DNA of 64,000 nt from Caballeronia sp. GAFFF1 (GTDB lineage: Bacteria; Pseudomonadota; Gammaproteobacteria; Burkholderiales; Burkholderiaceae): the NCBI RefSeq assembly GCF_023630705.1, contig NZ_JALQEM010000028.1, positions 248,001 through 312,000 on the forward strand, given 5' to 3'. Positions 50,057-58,399 of the stretch are shown one piece after another (position 1 is the first letter of the stretch; each line of letters begins with the position of its first letter). Below the pieces are notes generated by a model, which saw only the letters and a list, made by a program, of their open reading frames with translations, was not told the origin of the DNA and did not search any database. The translations under genes were made by a program, and so were the position numbers.

Positions 50057-50575
50057 ATGAACAAGTGGAAAGCCGGGCTCGTAGTGCTCGGGCTCACGAG
50101 CGCAGCATCGGCATTCGCGGCCGATGCCACCTTGACCTTTACCGGTACGATCCTTCTTCCGACCTGCACTGTCGATCCGACGTCCGTCAGCCAAACGATT
50201 CCGCTCGGGACCGCGCGAACGACAGACTTCGCCGCCGTGGGCGACACCAGGAACCCGACTCCGTTCAATCTCAAGCTGAACAACTGTGCGGCCAACACCA
50301 ACGTTTCCATGACCGTCAACGGAACGTCGGACACCGTGCAAAGCGTGCTGAAGAACACGGGCACGGCGGCGCAAGTCGGCGTGGAGCTGTTGAAGGCCGC
50401 CAACTCTGGCGACACGACCGGTTCACCCATCGCCCTCAATACGTCTGCCACGCTCGGAACCGTCGATGCGACTAACGCGATGACCATCCCGATGGTGGCT
50501 CGCTTCTACAGGCTCGGAACCATGACAGGCGGCACAGTGTCGGCCAGCGCCACGGTGAACTTCGCGTATAACTGA
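50057..50575 (+). CDS. Minor fimbrial subunit
   Basis: A 172-residue pilin-like protein with signal peptide MNKWKAGLVVLGLTSAASAF, cleaved before ADATLTFTGT. The single pilin domain has cysteines in LLPTCTVDPTSV and KLNNCAANTN. The C terminus MVARFYRLGTMTGGTVSASA ends in NFAYN with an aromatic at the penultimate position. As the last gene of the operon behind the adhesin, it could be a tip adaptor or terminator subunit. AAAGGAG precedes the start. The operon ends here: the next gene is a small peptide of another system. Confidence 0.87.
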   Translation: MNKWKAGLVVLGLTSAASAFAADATLTFTGTILLPTCTVDPTSVSQTIPLGTARTTDFAAVGDTRNPTPFNLKLNNCAANTNVSMTVNGTSDTVQSVLKNTGTAAQVGVELLKAANSGDTTGSPIALNTSATLGTVDATNAMTIPMVARFYRLGTMTGGTVSASATVNFAYN

Positions 50576-50702
50576 TGTAAAGGAATGCAGAATATCCGCG
50601 CAAATACTCATATCGGTGCGCGGTGTCCCTGCGGTAAGTTGGGTCGCGCGGCGCGACAACAGCGCCCGTGTCCCTTGATTGTTGAAACTTAGAGGTACTG
50701 AA

Positions 50703-50909
50703 ATGCAAAGAATCGACCGTAACTCACTGGCTCAGTGTGGGCTCGCTGGCGGCACCGCCAAGGCGTCAAGCAGCTCGTCTTCGTCCACACACGTCAGCAT
50801 CTCGATTGCCGGTTCGTCGGGCGGCTCGGGCGGCTCGGGCGGCTCCGGCGGGTCTGGCGGCTCGAACAATTCCAACGACAAAGCCATTCTCGCACTCCGC
50901 CTTCGCTAA
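50703..50909 (+). CDS. Double-glycine leader peptide 1 (Gly/Ser-rich, bacteriocin-like precursor)
   Basis: A 68-residue precursor starting MQRIDRNSLAQCGLAGG behind AGAGG. The first 17 residues are a leader ending in GG, the cleavage signature for C39 peptidases. The 51-residue core begins TAKASSSSSSSTHVSISIAG and continues with serial SGG units, then NNSNDKAILALRLR. Leader and early core are clearly related to the second peptide at 51306, which lacks the SGG extension. A strong terminator follows, so this gene is transcribed as a short separate message. A matching C39 exporter lies downstream. No charge or hydrophobic helix typical of microcin V-class bacteriocins is obvious, so the activity is open. 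Confidence 0.8.
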   Translation: MQRIDRNSLAQCGLAGGTAKASSSSSSSTHVSISIAGSSGGSGGSGGSGGSGGSNNSNDKAILALRLR

Positions 50910-50929
50910 TTCGGACGGGTAGGAATCGA

Positions 50930-50962
50930 GGCCATCCTCTTTTGAGGATGGCCTTTTTATTT
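50930..50962 (+). terminator. Rho-independent terminator after peptide 1
   Basis: GGCCATCCTC (50930-50939) and GAGGATGGCC (50944-50953) form a perfect 10-bp stem with a TTTT loop, followed by TTTTTATTT. This is a strong terminator 20 bases past the first peptide gene, allowing high-level separate expression of that peptide. Confidence 0.92.
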
Positions 50963-51305
50963 GTCGACTACGGCTCCAATTACGTGTCATCGCGCTCGTT
51001 AATTCGCTGTTGTTAAACAGTCATCTGGGAATTATGTTTGCGGATTTGCATGAGAATAAGGTAGTTAAGCTTACGAATACATTAATAAGCTGACGGTTTC
51101 AAGCGAAACACTGCCTAAATATGCCTTTTGTCGTGTCTTTCGGAATTTTCGCGGTTTACCGACATGGCGAAGCTATCTAAGATTGCGCACTCAGGATAAG
51201 TAAATATTTCCTGATAAAGCCCTGATACTAAAGGGCTGATTGTTGGGTCGGCCGATTTTCAGTCGGCGCGACTCTTATTTAGCAATTTTGCAGGAGGAAA
51301 CTGAA
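50963..51305 (+). promoter_or_regulatory. AT-rich promoter/leader region of peptide 2
   Basis: A 343-base non-coding stretch that is distinctly poorer in G and C than its neighbours, especially 51050-51240. It contains a hairpin AGCCCT/AGGGCT (about 51222-51237) before the GCAGGAGGAAAC ribosome site of peptide 2. The promoter is not pinned down by eye. The composition shift suggests that the peptide cassette was acquired or holds complex regulation. Confidence 0.4.
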
Positions 51306-51422
51306 ATGCAGAAAATCGAACGCAACGCATTGGCTCAAGCATCGCTGGCTGGCGGCTGCCACAAGGCAAGCAGCCAGTCGTCGGCGAAGACGACGGTCGT
51401 CATTTACATCCAAGGAAAGTAA
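51306..51422 (+). CDS. Double-glycine leader peptide 2 (38 residues)
   Basis: A 38-residue precursor starting MQKIERNALAQASLAGG behind an AGGAGG site. It has the same leader plan as peptide 1 (M-Q-[KR]-I-[DE]-R-N-x-L-A-Q-x-x-L-A-G-G). The 21-residue core CHKASSQSSAKTTVVIYIQG ends in lysine and parallels the start of the peptide 1 core: KASSxSS, then T and alternating V/I residues. A single cysteine follows the GG directly. It is short enough to be missed by gene finders. It heads the operon for the acyltransferase homologue, adaptor, C39 exporter and outer-membrane channel, so it is the likely main substrate. Confidence 0.82.
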   Translation: MQKIERNALAQASLAGGCHKASSQSSAKTTVVIYIQGK

Positions 51423-51489
51423 GACGAAGCGATTCGCATAATGGGCGCGTTGCTATCCGGCGCTGCTGCCGGCGAGCAATAGCTTAAAT

Positions 51490-51513
51490 GGGGCGGGGCC
51501 ACGGACCCGCCCC
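51490..51513 (+). terminator. GC-rich hairpin between peptide 2 and the export genes
   Basis: GGGGCGGG (51490-51497) pairs with CCCGCCCC (51506-51513) around an eight-base loop. There is no T tract, so it is better read as a partial terminator or processing signal that would keep peptide mRNA in excess over the downstream enzyme and transporter genes. Confidence 0.55.
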
Positions 51514-51537
51514 GCAGTTATTTCAAGAAAGTTACTC

Positions 51538-52473
51538 ATGTCTGCCCTTCGTCCGACGCTTAAGAAATGGCTCGCGTTGCAAAAGCATCGCATGCGGCGT
51601 TGTATCGTCGGTCGAATTCCGATGAACGCGGTGGAAACACTTGCGCTTTCATCATGGATCGTGCGCAGCCTGTTTGACGCTAACTGCCGGGCGAACGGGG
51701 AAATCCGCGCGGAAATCGGCAGCGCAGTCATCGGCTTGCCGGAAAATCGCGCAGTCCGGGCGCGCTTTGGCGCGCAAGTCGAAAAACTGGTCGATCAGCG
51801 GATTTATTTCGGGCGGGATATCCGCAGGAGCGAAGCATGGGCGGATCTCGATGCCATCGCGAAAAACCTTGTCACGGTGGTGAAAACGCTAAAACACGAA
51901 GCGCCCACGCGGCCGGTATTTATCTCGCCGTTTCATTTCGTGTCGCAATACGCAAACATTTATATCGTCGAGCGCATGGCGGGGCTGCTCGGGCTGCAAT
52001 CCATGTCGGTGGTTTCCGGCGTGCCGCGCAATCAATACGGCGATGACCACGCGCTGATTCCCGGCATCAAGGTTCTTTACACGTATGGCGACGCGAATCG
52101 CAACGGACTCGGCGTGCGCGTGGCGCGCTCGCTCAAGCGCGACGGCGTGGCGGTCCTTTTCAGCGACGTGCCGCCGTTCACCATGCACCGTTATCCGATG
52201 GAGACGGTCGAAGTCACCATGTTCGGCAAGAGCGCCCGCATTCATAACGGCGTTTTCCGCATGGGCGAAAGCTTCGGCGCCGTGCTGCTGCCGTTCTCTC
52301 TTCGCTTCGCGCGCGGCCGCTTCGAAGCGCGCATATTCGAGCCGCTTCCCCTCGACGCGCCCGCGTCGCCGCAGCGCCTGGCGGGCTATATCGAAGCCGC
52401 GCTGAGCGACAACTACGAGCAGTGGCTACCGGCCGGACATCCCGCCATGTACGCGTTTGCTCCGTCGCGCTGA
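51538..52473 (+). CDS. LpxL/HtrB-like acyltransferase homologue linked to peptide export
   Basis: A 311-residue protein resembling the lipid A (LpxL/LABLAT) acyltransferase fold. RPVFISPFHFVSQYANIYIV corresponds to the catalytic histidine strand, RSLKRDGVAVLFSDVPPF to the LKxGxxVxxLxD block, and TVEVTMFGKSARIHNGVFRM to the FFGxPA segment, followed by GAVLLPFSLRFARGRFEARI. The acidic residue of the usual HX4(D/E) dyad is not in place (H followed by FVSQY), so catalysis may differ or be lost. There is no N-terminal membrane anchor. Placement between a double-glycine peptide and its export genes suggests it acylates the peptide or a membrane partner. That is inference. Confidence 0.65.
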   Translation: MSALRPTLKKWLALQKHRMRRCIVGRIPMNAVETLALSSWIVRSLFDANCRANGEIRAEIGSAVIGLPENRAVRARFGAQVEKLVDQRIYFGRDIRRSEAWADLDAIAKNLVTVVKTLKHEAPTRPVFISPFHFVSQYANIYIVERMAGLLGLQSMSVVSGVPRNQYGDDHALIPGIKVLYTYGDANRNGLGVRVARSLKRDGVAVLFSDVPPFTMHRYPMETVEVTMFGKSARIHNGVFRMGESFGAVLLPFSLRFARGRFEARIFEPLPLDAPASPQRLAGYIEAALSDNYEQWLPAGHPAMYAFAPSR

Positions 52474-52546
52474 CAAGGCACGACCGAACCGGCACCGCGT
52501 TCAGACCTATCGAAGCGCGAGGCATCGTCATTCCACGCAATCATTC

Positions 52547-53776
52547 ATGCAACCGACCGATATTCCCCAATTCAAAGATGTGCCGTGGCGCTGGATAGCC
52601 TACGCGACATCGGTTTTCACCATCGCGGCGATCGCCTTCGGGTTCCTGCACGAAATCGAACTGAAGCAGGACGTGACCGGTGAAGTCGTTTCCGCATCCG
52701 AAGTCAAGATTCAGGGATTGGCGGGGCTCGTCTCGGCGATCTACGCGCGGCCTTCGGATCATGTCGAGCCGGGAACGCCGCTCTTTCGTCTTCAGCGCGA
52801 CTTTTCGCTGACTACCGACGGCCTGCGCCGGCAAGCCTTCGACGAAAAGATGCGCGACGATCAGATTCGCTCGATCGACGAACAGTACACCGAGCGTCGC
52901 GTGCAACTGAATGCGCAGCGCGAGACGGCGCGTCTCACCGAAGCCAGCAAGCGCGCGGAGTTGGGTTCGCTCGACGCGCAGATCGCGCAGAACACGCAAC
53001 TCGTCGGTGAATTCGAGCAGCGGCTGGCGCGGCTCAACTCTGTGTCGGACTACGTGACGGCCGACAAACTCGAACAGGCTCGGGCGGACGTGCATCAAGG
53101 CAAGGTGACGGTGGCGCAGAGCGTCGCGCGCAGGCAGCAACTGGCGGGTGAGGTAAGCGCGTCGAGCAGCAGTCAGACCGACCTCGAAGCGCAAGTGCGC
53201 GAACTCGACGCACGCCATGCCCGGGATGTACAGGATGTCCGCGCACGCTTCGAGCGCGAGCGACAGGACGCGACGGTGTCCGCGCCCAAAGGCGGCACCG
53301 TGACGTTTTCAGGCTTGGTGGCGGGCCGCATGCTCGCCACGGGCGACGTCGCGATGGTGATATCGACGAAGGACAATGGCCCGCTGCGCGCGGCGCTGAG
53401 CATTCCTTCGCGGCGTCGCGGCTTCGTGCGCGAAGGCCAGATCGTGCGCCTCAAGTTCGATGCTTTCCCCTACGCGAAGTTCGGGACGTACGAGGCGCGC
53501 ATCGATTCCATCTCGGGCACGACGGTGTTGCCCGCGAGTCCGTTGGCCCCGCCCGGCACGCCCGGCGCGCCCGACCCGTCGGAGCAAACGGAAACCACCA
53601 AGGAATCCGACGGAGATTATCTCGCGTGGGCCACGCTGCGCGGCAACACGTTCGATTTCGAAGGGCAGCACTTCAAGATTCTTCCAGGCATGCGGGCGAC
53701 GGCCAGCATCGTCGTCGAACGCCGGACGATTGCCGAATGGGTGCTGGCGCCGCTGTTCAGAATGCTGAGAGGTTGA
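52547..53776 (+). CDS. HlyD-family periplasmic adaptor subunit
   Basis: A 409-residue membrane fusion protein. A single N-terminal transmembrane helix (RWIAYATSVFTIAAIAFGFL) is followed by the lipoyl half-motif VVSASEVKIQGLAGLVSAIY. A long periplasmic coiled-coil hairpin spans about 100-240. The second lipoyl half VSAPKGGTVTFSGLVAGRML and beta-barrel RRRGFVREGQIVRLKFDAFP follow, and the end is close to the membrane. It links the C39 ABC exporter to the TolC-like channel. The start MQPTDIPQFKDVPWRW at 52547 is preferred to an upstream ATG in a non-conserved stretch. The next gene starts one base past its stop. Confidence 0.9.
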   Translation: MQPTDIPQFKDVPWRWIAYATSVFTIAAIAFGFLHEIELKQDVTGEVVSASEVKIQGLAGLVSAIYARPSDHVEPGTPLFRLQRDFSLTTDGLRRQAFDEKMRDDQIRSIDEQYTERRVQLNAQRETARLTEASKRAELGSLDAQIAQNTQLVGEFEQRLARLNSVSDYVTADKLEQARADVHQGKVTVAQSVARRQQLAGEVSASSSSQTDLEAQVRELDARHARDVQDVRARFERERQDATVSAPKGGTVTFSGLVAGRMLATGDVAMVISTKDNGPLRAALSIPSRRRGFVREGQIVRLKFDAFPYAKFGTYEARIDSISGTTVLPASPLAPPGTPGAPDPSEQTETTKESDGDYLAWATLRGNTFDFEGQHFKILPGMRATASIVVERRTIAEWVLAPLFRMLRG

Positions 53777-53777
53777 T

Positions 53778-55898
53778 GTGCGCGTTATCTATCAGAATGA
53801 AGTCGCCGAATGCGGTTACGCGTGTCTCGCGATGGTGCTGTCTCATCTCGGCCGCGCGACCGAGGTTCGAGAGCTGTCGGCGTACAAGCCGATCTCGGCG
53901 AATGGCCTCTCGTTGATGGACCTGTATGACGTCGCCATCGATTTCGGGCTTGCAGTGCAGGCGTATCGGTTCGACGCATCGGACTTGTCGGCCGTCAAGA
54001 AAGGCTCGATTCTGCATTTCGGCGGCGCTCACTTCGTCGTATTCGAGAAAGCGGGGCACGGCTATGTCCGCGTGATCGACCCGGCGACGGGGCGTCGGCG
54101 CGTTTCGATGGACACGTTCCGCTCCGCCGTCTCGGGCTTCCTGCTCGAATTTGCGCCGACACCGCAAATGCCGCGCATCCGCGCGAAGTCGCGCGTGCCG
54201 GCGGCGCTCAAGCGCGTGCGCGCGCTCAGTCCGCAGATGAAGGCGCAGATCGGCAAGATCGCGTTCGTCGCGCTCGGCAGCCAGTTCGCCATTCTGGCCG
54301 CGCCTTACTTCGGCAACCTCGTGCTGGACTACGTGGTGGCGGCGGACAACCGCAATCTGCTCAACGTGCTCGTCGCGACGTTCGCCAGCATCTTCATGCT
54401 GGGGGCGCTCAGCGAATACGTTCAGAAGTACCTGACCGAGCTGCTTTACAACATCACGCAGATTAATTCCACCGAAGGGCTGCTCGGGCATTTGCTGCGC
54501 AACCCGATGTCGTGGTTCGAGAAGCGTCACGTGGGCGATGTCTTTGCACGCGTGAAAGCGCAGGACGAAATCAGCGTGTTCACGACCCGCACGACGGTGT
54601 CGCTGATCATCGACCTGACAGTCGGGGCCATCGCGCTCGTGCTGATGCTGATACAGAGCCGTCAGTTGGCGGGCGTGGCGTTGCTGATCTTCGCCGTGTA
54701 CGTCGCGCTGGCGCTCAGCATGTTCGCCGCGATGCGCGACAACCATGCGCTCGTGCTGGAAACCTCCGCCCGCTGCGACGACTCACTGATCGAAACGATC
54801 CGCGCCGCCTCGCTGCTGAAGCTGGCGCAAGGCGAGACGCGGCGCACCGCCATCTACATGACCATCTACAAGGCGTATGCCGCGGCGCTTCTCAAGAGCA
54901 GCCGTCTTACGTGCACGCGTGACGGATTGCTGAAGCTCGTGACTTACGCGGATACCATCGTCATCACGTGGCTCGCCGCGCGGCTGATGCTCGGCGGAAA
55001 GGTGTCGGTGGGCGTGTTTTATTCGTTTCTCATCTATAAATCGCTCATGTCCGAGCGGCTCGCGAGCGGGATCAATGCCACGTTCCAGTACTTCATGCTG
55101 AGCGTGCCGACCGCGCGTGTCGACGATATCGTGGAGAGCGAGAACGAGCGTTACACGCCGCTCGCCGATACACAGCGCGCAACCGAAGTGCGGTCATTCG
55201 AGCACATCGAAGTGCGCGACGTGACGTTCAGCTACGGCATCTCGGACGAGCCGGTGCTGAAGAACGCGAGCTTCCGTATTCGCCGCGGCGACAAGATTGC
55301 GATCACCGGGCCTTCCGGCAGCGGCAAGTCCACGTTGTTCAAGCTGCTGTCGGCGGCCGAGCCGCTTCAGGACGGGCATATTGCGTTAAACGGCATTGCA
55401 TGGCCGAATCTCACTGTCGATGAAATCCGCCGCCATCAGGCGCACATGCGGCAGGGCGACATCATTCTGCACGGCTCCATTGCGGATAACGTGACGCTGT
55501 TTGCAGCGCAGACCGACGAAGACCGCATTCACAAGCTGCTCGCCGACGTCGGCCTTCTCGATGACATCATGCGTTTGCCGATGCGTACGCGCACCGTCAT
55601 CAGCGACACTATCGCGAACATCTCGGCCGGTCAGCGCCAGCGGCTCCTGCTTGCGCGGGCGCTGTACCAGCAACGTGAGCTGTTGCTGCTCGACGAACCG
55701 ACATCGAATCTCGACCCCGCGTCCGTGCGCCGCATCGCATCGCTGCTACGCAATCTCGATCGCACGGTGGTGGTGATTACGCATGACATGTCGCTGGCTT
55801 CGGCATTCGATACACGCTACCGGTTCGACGCCGGGGCGCTGTTGCCCGAACGCGATGCAACGAGCAACACCCTGCCGGACGAAGCGCTCCATGCTTAG
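53778..55898 (+). CDS. Peptidase C39-containing ABC exporter
   Basis: A 706-residue ATP-binding exporter that cuts double-glycine leaders and pumps the cores. The N-terminal C39 peptidase has all key residues: Gln6, Cys12 in NEVAECGYACLAMV, His85 in GGAHFVVFE and Asp101 in RVIDPATG. The transmembrane domain spans about 155-440. The ATPase has the Walker A GPSGSGKSTLFKLL, signature ISAGQRQRLLLARALYQ, Walker B LLLLDEPTSNLD and switch histidine TVVVITHDM. The start is a GTG at 53778, one base after the HlyD stop; the overlapping ATG at 53776 is in another frame. It should process both upstream peptides. Confidence 0.93.
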   Translation: MRVIYQNEVAECGYACLAMVLSHLGRATEVRELSAYKPISANGLSLMDLYDVAIDFGLAVQAYRFDASDLSAVKKGSILHFGGAHFVVFEKAGHGYVRVIDPATGRRRVSMDTFRSAVSGFLLEFAPTPQMPRIRAKSRVPAALKRVRALSPQMKAQIGKIAFVALGSQFAILAAPYFGNLVLDYVVAADNRNLLNVLVATFASIFMLGALSEYVQKYLTELLYNITQINSTEGLLGHLLRNPMSWFEKRHVGDVFARVKAQDEISVFTTRTTVSLIIDLTVGAIALVLMLIQSRQLAGVALLIFAVYVALALSMFAAMRDNHALVLETSARCDDSLIETIRAASLLKLAQGETRRTAIYMTIYKAYAAALLKSSRLTCTRDGLLKLVTYADTIVITWLAARLMLGGKVSVGVFYSFLIYKSLMSERLASGINATFQYFMLSVPTARVDDIVESENERYTPLADTQRATEVRSFEHIEVRDVTFSYGISDEPVLKNASFRIRRGDKIAITGPSGSGKSTLFKLLSAAEPLQDGHIALNGIAWPNLTVDEIRRHQAHMRQGDIILHGSIADNVTLFAAQTDEDRIHKLLADVGLLDDIMRLPMRTRTVISDTIANISAGQRQRLLLARALYQQRELLLLDEPTSNLDPASVRRIASLLRNLDRTVVVITHDMSLASAFDTRYRFDAGALLPERDATSNTLPDEALHA

Positions 55899-57222
55899 TC
55901 GACGCATTTCCCTATGCGCGCTCGCGTGCGCGGTCGTATTCGTCGACGCCGCGCGCGCCGACGACCTCGTCGCCATCGTCCAGCAGGCGCTCGATCATGA
56001 CGCCGAGCTCGGTCAGGCGCGGGCTGCGTACGAAGCCTCGAAGCAGGCGATTCCCATTGCGCGGGCTGGGTTGCTGCCGCAGATTGCGGGCGGCTGGGGG
56101 CGTTCGTACAACCGCATCGACATGGACGGCTTTCCTCGCCAGAAATATTGGCAGAACGGCTGGATGGTGACAATGTCGCAGCCACTCTTCGACTGGAGCA
56201 AGTGGACCGCTTACCGGCAGGCAGATTTCGTCGTGGCGCAAGGCGCGGTGGACTTCGCGGGCGCGCAGCAGGCGTCGATTTTGCGGGCCGTGCGTGCGTA
56301 TTTTGACGAACTCGCCGCCGAAGACGAAGTGAGGCGCGCGGCCGACTATCTCGCCGCCATCGACGCGCAGCTGGAGCAGGTGCGTCGCAAACGCGCGGTA
56401 GGCGAGGTGACGCTCATCGACCAGCGCGAAGCCGACACCGCCCGCGAGCAGGCGCAGTTGCAGCATGCGGACGCACAAGAGGAACTGCGCGTGAAGCGCC
56501 GCGCATTGCAGCAAGTGACCGGCCGGCCGTTCGCCGCGCTCGCCTCGTTGCCGCCCGGCACGGCATTGCCGACGCTGGCCGAAGGCGAGGAGACGTGGGT
56601 CGAGCAGGCCAAATCGCGCGGGTACGACGTGCAGTCCAAGCAACTCGGCTGGGAAATCGCCAAGTTCGACTCCACGAAGGCTCGAGCGGCGCATTATCCC
56701 GTCGTCAGCGTGACGGGCAGTTATACGCCGGCGGGCGCCGCGTCGGGTTACGCGCGGCCCACCACGACGACAACCGGTATGCTGCAAATTCAGATCCCGC
56801 TTTTTTCCGGCGGCGAGCTTCAGGCGCGCGTCAAGCAGTCGCTGGCGCTCGAAGACAAAGCCAAAGAGAGCTACGAGCTGGCGTCGAATCAGGCGGAAGC
56901 ATCCGCTCGCGACGACTTCGCGAAGTACTTGCGCGAACGTCAGCGGACCGACGCGCTCACGCATCTGGTGCAAAGCTCGCGCGACACCTTGAGCGCCACC
57001 GAAGTCGGTTTCAAGGTGGGGAGCCGCACGGGCAACGACGTGCTGCGCGCCATCGATGCGCTGTACTCGGCCCGCCGCGATCTTCTGCGCTCCCGTTATG
57101 CGGCGGTCGTCGCGTTTCTCCAGTTGAAGGCGGATGTCGCCACCCTGAGCACCGACGATATCGCCGACATGAACAGCAAGCTGTGCTGCGCGTTGCAGAC
57201 GTCGAGCGTCGACGTGCGCTAG
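55891..57222 (+). CDS. TolC-like outer-membrane export channel
   Basis: A 443-residue TolC-family protein overlapping the exporter stop by eight bases. A signal peptide (LCALACAVVFVDAARA) precedes two repeated halves: DLVAIVQQALDHDAELGQAR opens the first with the usual Ax2-D-x3 pattern, and MLQIQIPLFSGGELQARVKQ is the typical second-half strand. KVGSRTGNDVLRAIDALYSA near the end is the family GxxxxxDVLxA signature. It forms the trimeric outer-membrane duct of a type I secretion machine with the adjacent adaptor and exporter. The start MLSRRISLCAL at 55891 is chosen for the signal peptide and overlap. Confidence 0.92.
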   Translation: MLSRRISLCALACAVVFVDAARADDLVAIVQQALDHDAELGQARAAYEASKQAIPIARAGLLPQIAGGWGRSYNRIDMDGFPRQKYWQNGWMVTMSQPLFDWSKWTAYRQADFVVAQGAVDFAGAQQASILRAVRAYFDELAAEDEVRRAADYLAAIDAQLEQVRRKRAVGEVTLIDQREADTAREQAQLQHADAQEELRVKRRALQQVTGRPFAALASLPPGTALPTLAEGEETWVEQAKSRGYDVQSKQLGWEIAKFDSTKARAAHYPVVSVTGSYTPAGAASGYARPTTTTTGMLQIQIPLFSGGELQARVKQSLALEDKAKESYELASNQAEASARDDFAKYLRERQRTDALTHLVQSSRDTLSATEVGFKVGSRTGNDVLRAIDALYSARRDLLRSRYAAVVAFLQLKADVATLSTDDIADMNSKLCCALQTSSVDVR

Positions 57223-57232
57223 ACGTCGCGCA

Positions 57233-57817
57233 TCATTCGGCGCTCGTCGCTGCGCGCTTCACCGCGCGAACCACGCGGGCGAGCGCCTTCAATGAATCGG
57301 CGGGGGCGCCGGCGAATTGCGCCGCGACGATTGCGCCGTCCACCGCCAACGCGAGCGCCTGCGCGTCGGCCTTCGCGGTGCGTGACGGCGGCATCAGCGC
57401 GCGAATCGCGGCGGTCATGTCGCGCTTGTGCCGCCGCGCGATCTCGACGGCCTGCGGCAGCGTACCGCCGACTTCGACCACCGAATTGATAAACGCACAG
57501 CCGCGATAGGCGTCGCCGCCGAACCACTCGGCGAGGGTCGGTACGAGCGCCGAGAGTGTGCCGCCGTGACGCGAAAGGCCGTCGCGGAACCACGTCATCC
57601 AGTTGTCGTGCCGGTATTCCAGAAACGCGACGATGAGGTCGTCCTTGCTCGCGAAGTATCGATAGAACGTTTTCTTCGCCACGCCCGACTCCGCGATCAC
57701 CCGGTCGATTCCCGTCGCGCGGATGCCGTCGCGGTAGAAGAGGTCGTGCGCGGTGCGCAGAATGCGGGCATCCGGTGGAAGCTCGGTCGAGTCGGCAGGG
57801 GAGGCGATGATGTTCAT
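57233..57817 (-). CDS. TetR/AcrR family regulator
   Basis: A 194-residue repressor. The N-terminal helix-turn-helix (about 15-60) reads [20 protein letters not shown], then [20 protein letters not shown], and the all-helical ligand domain follows with [15 protein letters not shown]. The start [13 protein letters not shown] at 57817 lies 11 bases from the first of two palindromic operators in the intergenic region. Autoregulation and control of the divergent DUF1348 gene are the natural inference. It converges on the TolC-like gene, so it is not part of that operon. The ligand is unknown. Confidence 0.92.
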   Translation of the reverse strand: MNIIASPADSTELPPDARILRTAHDLFYRDGIRATGIDRVIAESGVAKKTFYRYFASKDDLIVAFLEYRHDNWMTWFRDGLSRHGGTLSALVPTLAEWFGGDAYRGCAFINSVVEVGGTLPQAVEIARRHKRDMTAAIRALMPPSRTAKADAQALALAVDGAIVAAQFAGAPADSLKALARVVRAVKRAATSAE

Positions 57818-57827
57818 GCAGCCAATT

Positions 57828-57884
57828 GTAGACAGGTCTGTCTACCTACGCTAGAGTGCGCTTCAGGTAGACAACCCTGTCTAC
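57828..57884. promoter_or_regulatory. Twin 18-bp palindromic operators
   Basis: GTAGACAGGTCTGTCTAC (57828-57845) and GTAGACAACCCTGTCTAC (57867-57884) share the palindrome GTAGACA-N4-TGTCTAC, with starts 39 bp apart. They fill the gap between the divergent TetR and DUF1348 genes and are the obvious binding sites of the TetR protein, placed to control both promoters. Confidence 0.85.
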
Positions 57885-57910
57885 CGCGCGCAACGTCAAC
57901 AGGACATGCC

Positions 57911-58378
57911 ATGGACACCAGACCGCCTTTCCCGCCGTTCGACGCTGAAACCGCCGCCCTCAAGGTTCGTCTCGCCGAAGACGGCTGGAACACGCGCGAT
58001 CCCAAGCGCGTCGCGCTCGCGTACACCGAGGACACGCGCTGGCGCAACCGCGCGGAATTCGTCAACGGACGCGCGGAAGTCGAGGCGTTTCTGCATCGCA
58101 AGTGGGTGCGCGAGCTCGACTATCGGCTCATCAAGGAGCTGTGGGCGTTCACCGGAAACCGTATCGCCGTGCGCTTCGCGTATGAATGGCATGACGATTC
58201 GGGCAACTGGCACCGCAGCTATGGCAATGAGAACTGGCAGTTCAACGAGGCCGGGCTCATGACGCATCGGCATGCGTCGATCAACGATCTGCCGATCGAA
58301 GAATCCGAGCGCAAGTATCACTGGCCGCTCGGGCGTCGCCCCGACGATCACCCGGGACTGAGCGATCTCGGGCTTTAG
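57911..58378 (+). CDS. DUF1348 (NTF2/SnoaL-like) protein
   Basis: A 155-residue cytoplasmic protein of the DUF1348 family with a nuclear-transport-factor-2-like cone fold. It starts [80 protein letters not shown] and [20 protein letters not shown] are the conserved blocks. The pocket may bind or isomerise a small molecule, perhaps the TetR ligand, but no reaction is known. AGGACATGCC precedes the start. Expression is probably de-repressed when the divergent TetR protein leaves its twin operators. Confidence 0.88.
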   Translation: MDTRPPFPPFDAETAALKVRLAEDGWNTRDPKRVALAYTEDTRWRNRAEFVNGRAEVEAFLHRKWVRELDYRLIKELWAFTGNRIAVRFAYEWHDDSGNWHRSYGNENWQFNEAGLMTHRHASINDLPIEESERKYHWPLGRRPDDHPGLSDLGL

Positions 58379-58399
58379 CCAGAACGAGGCGAGCGACGC

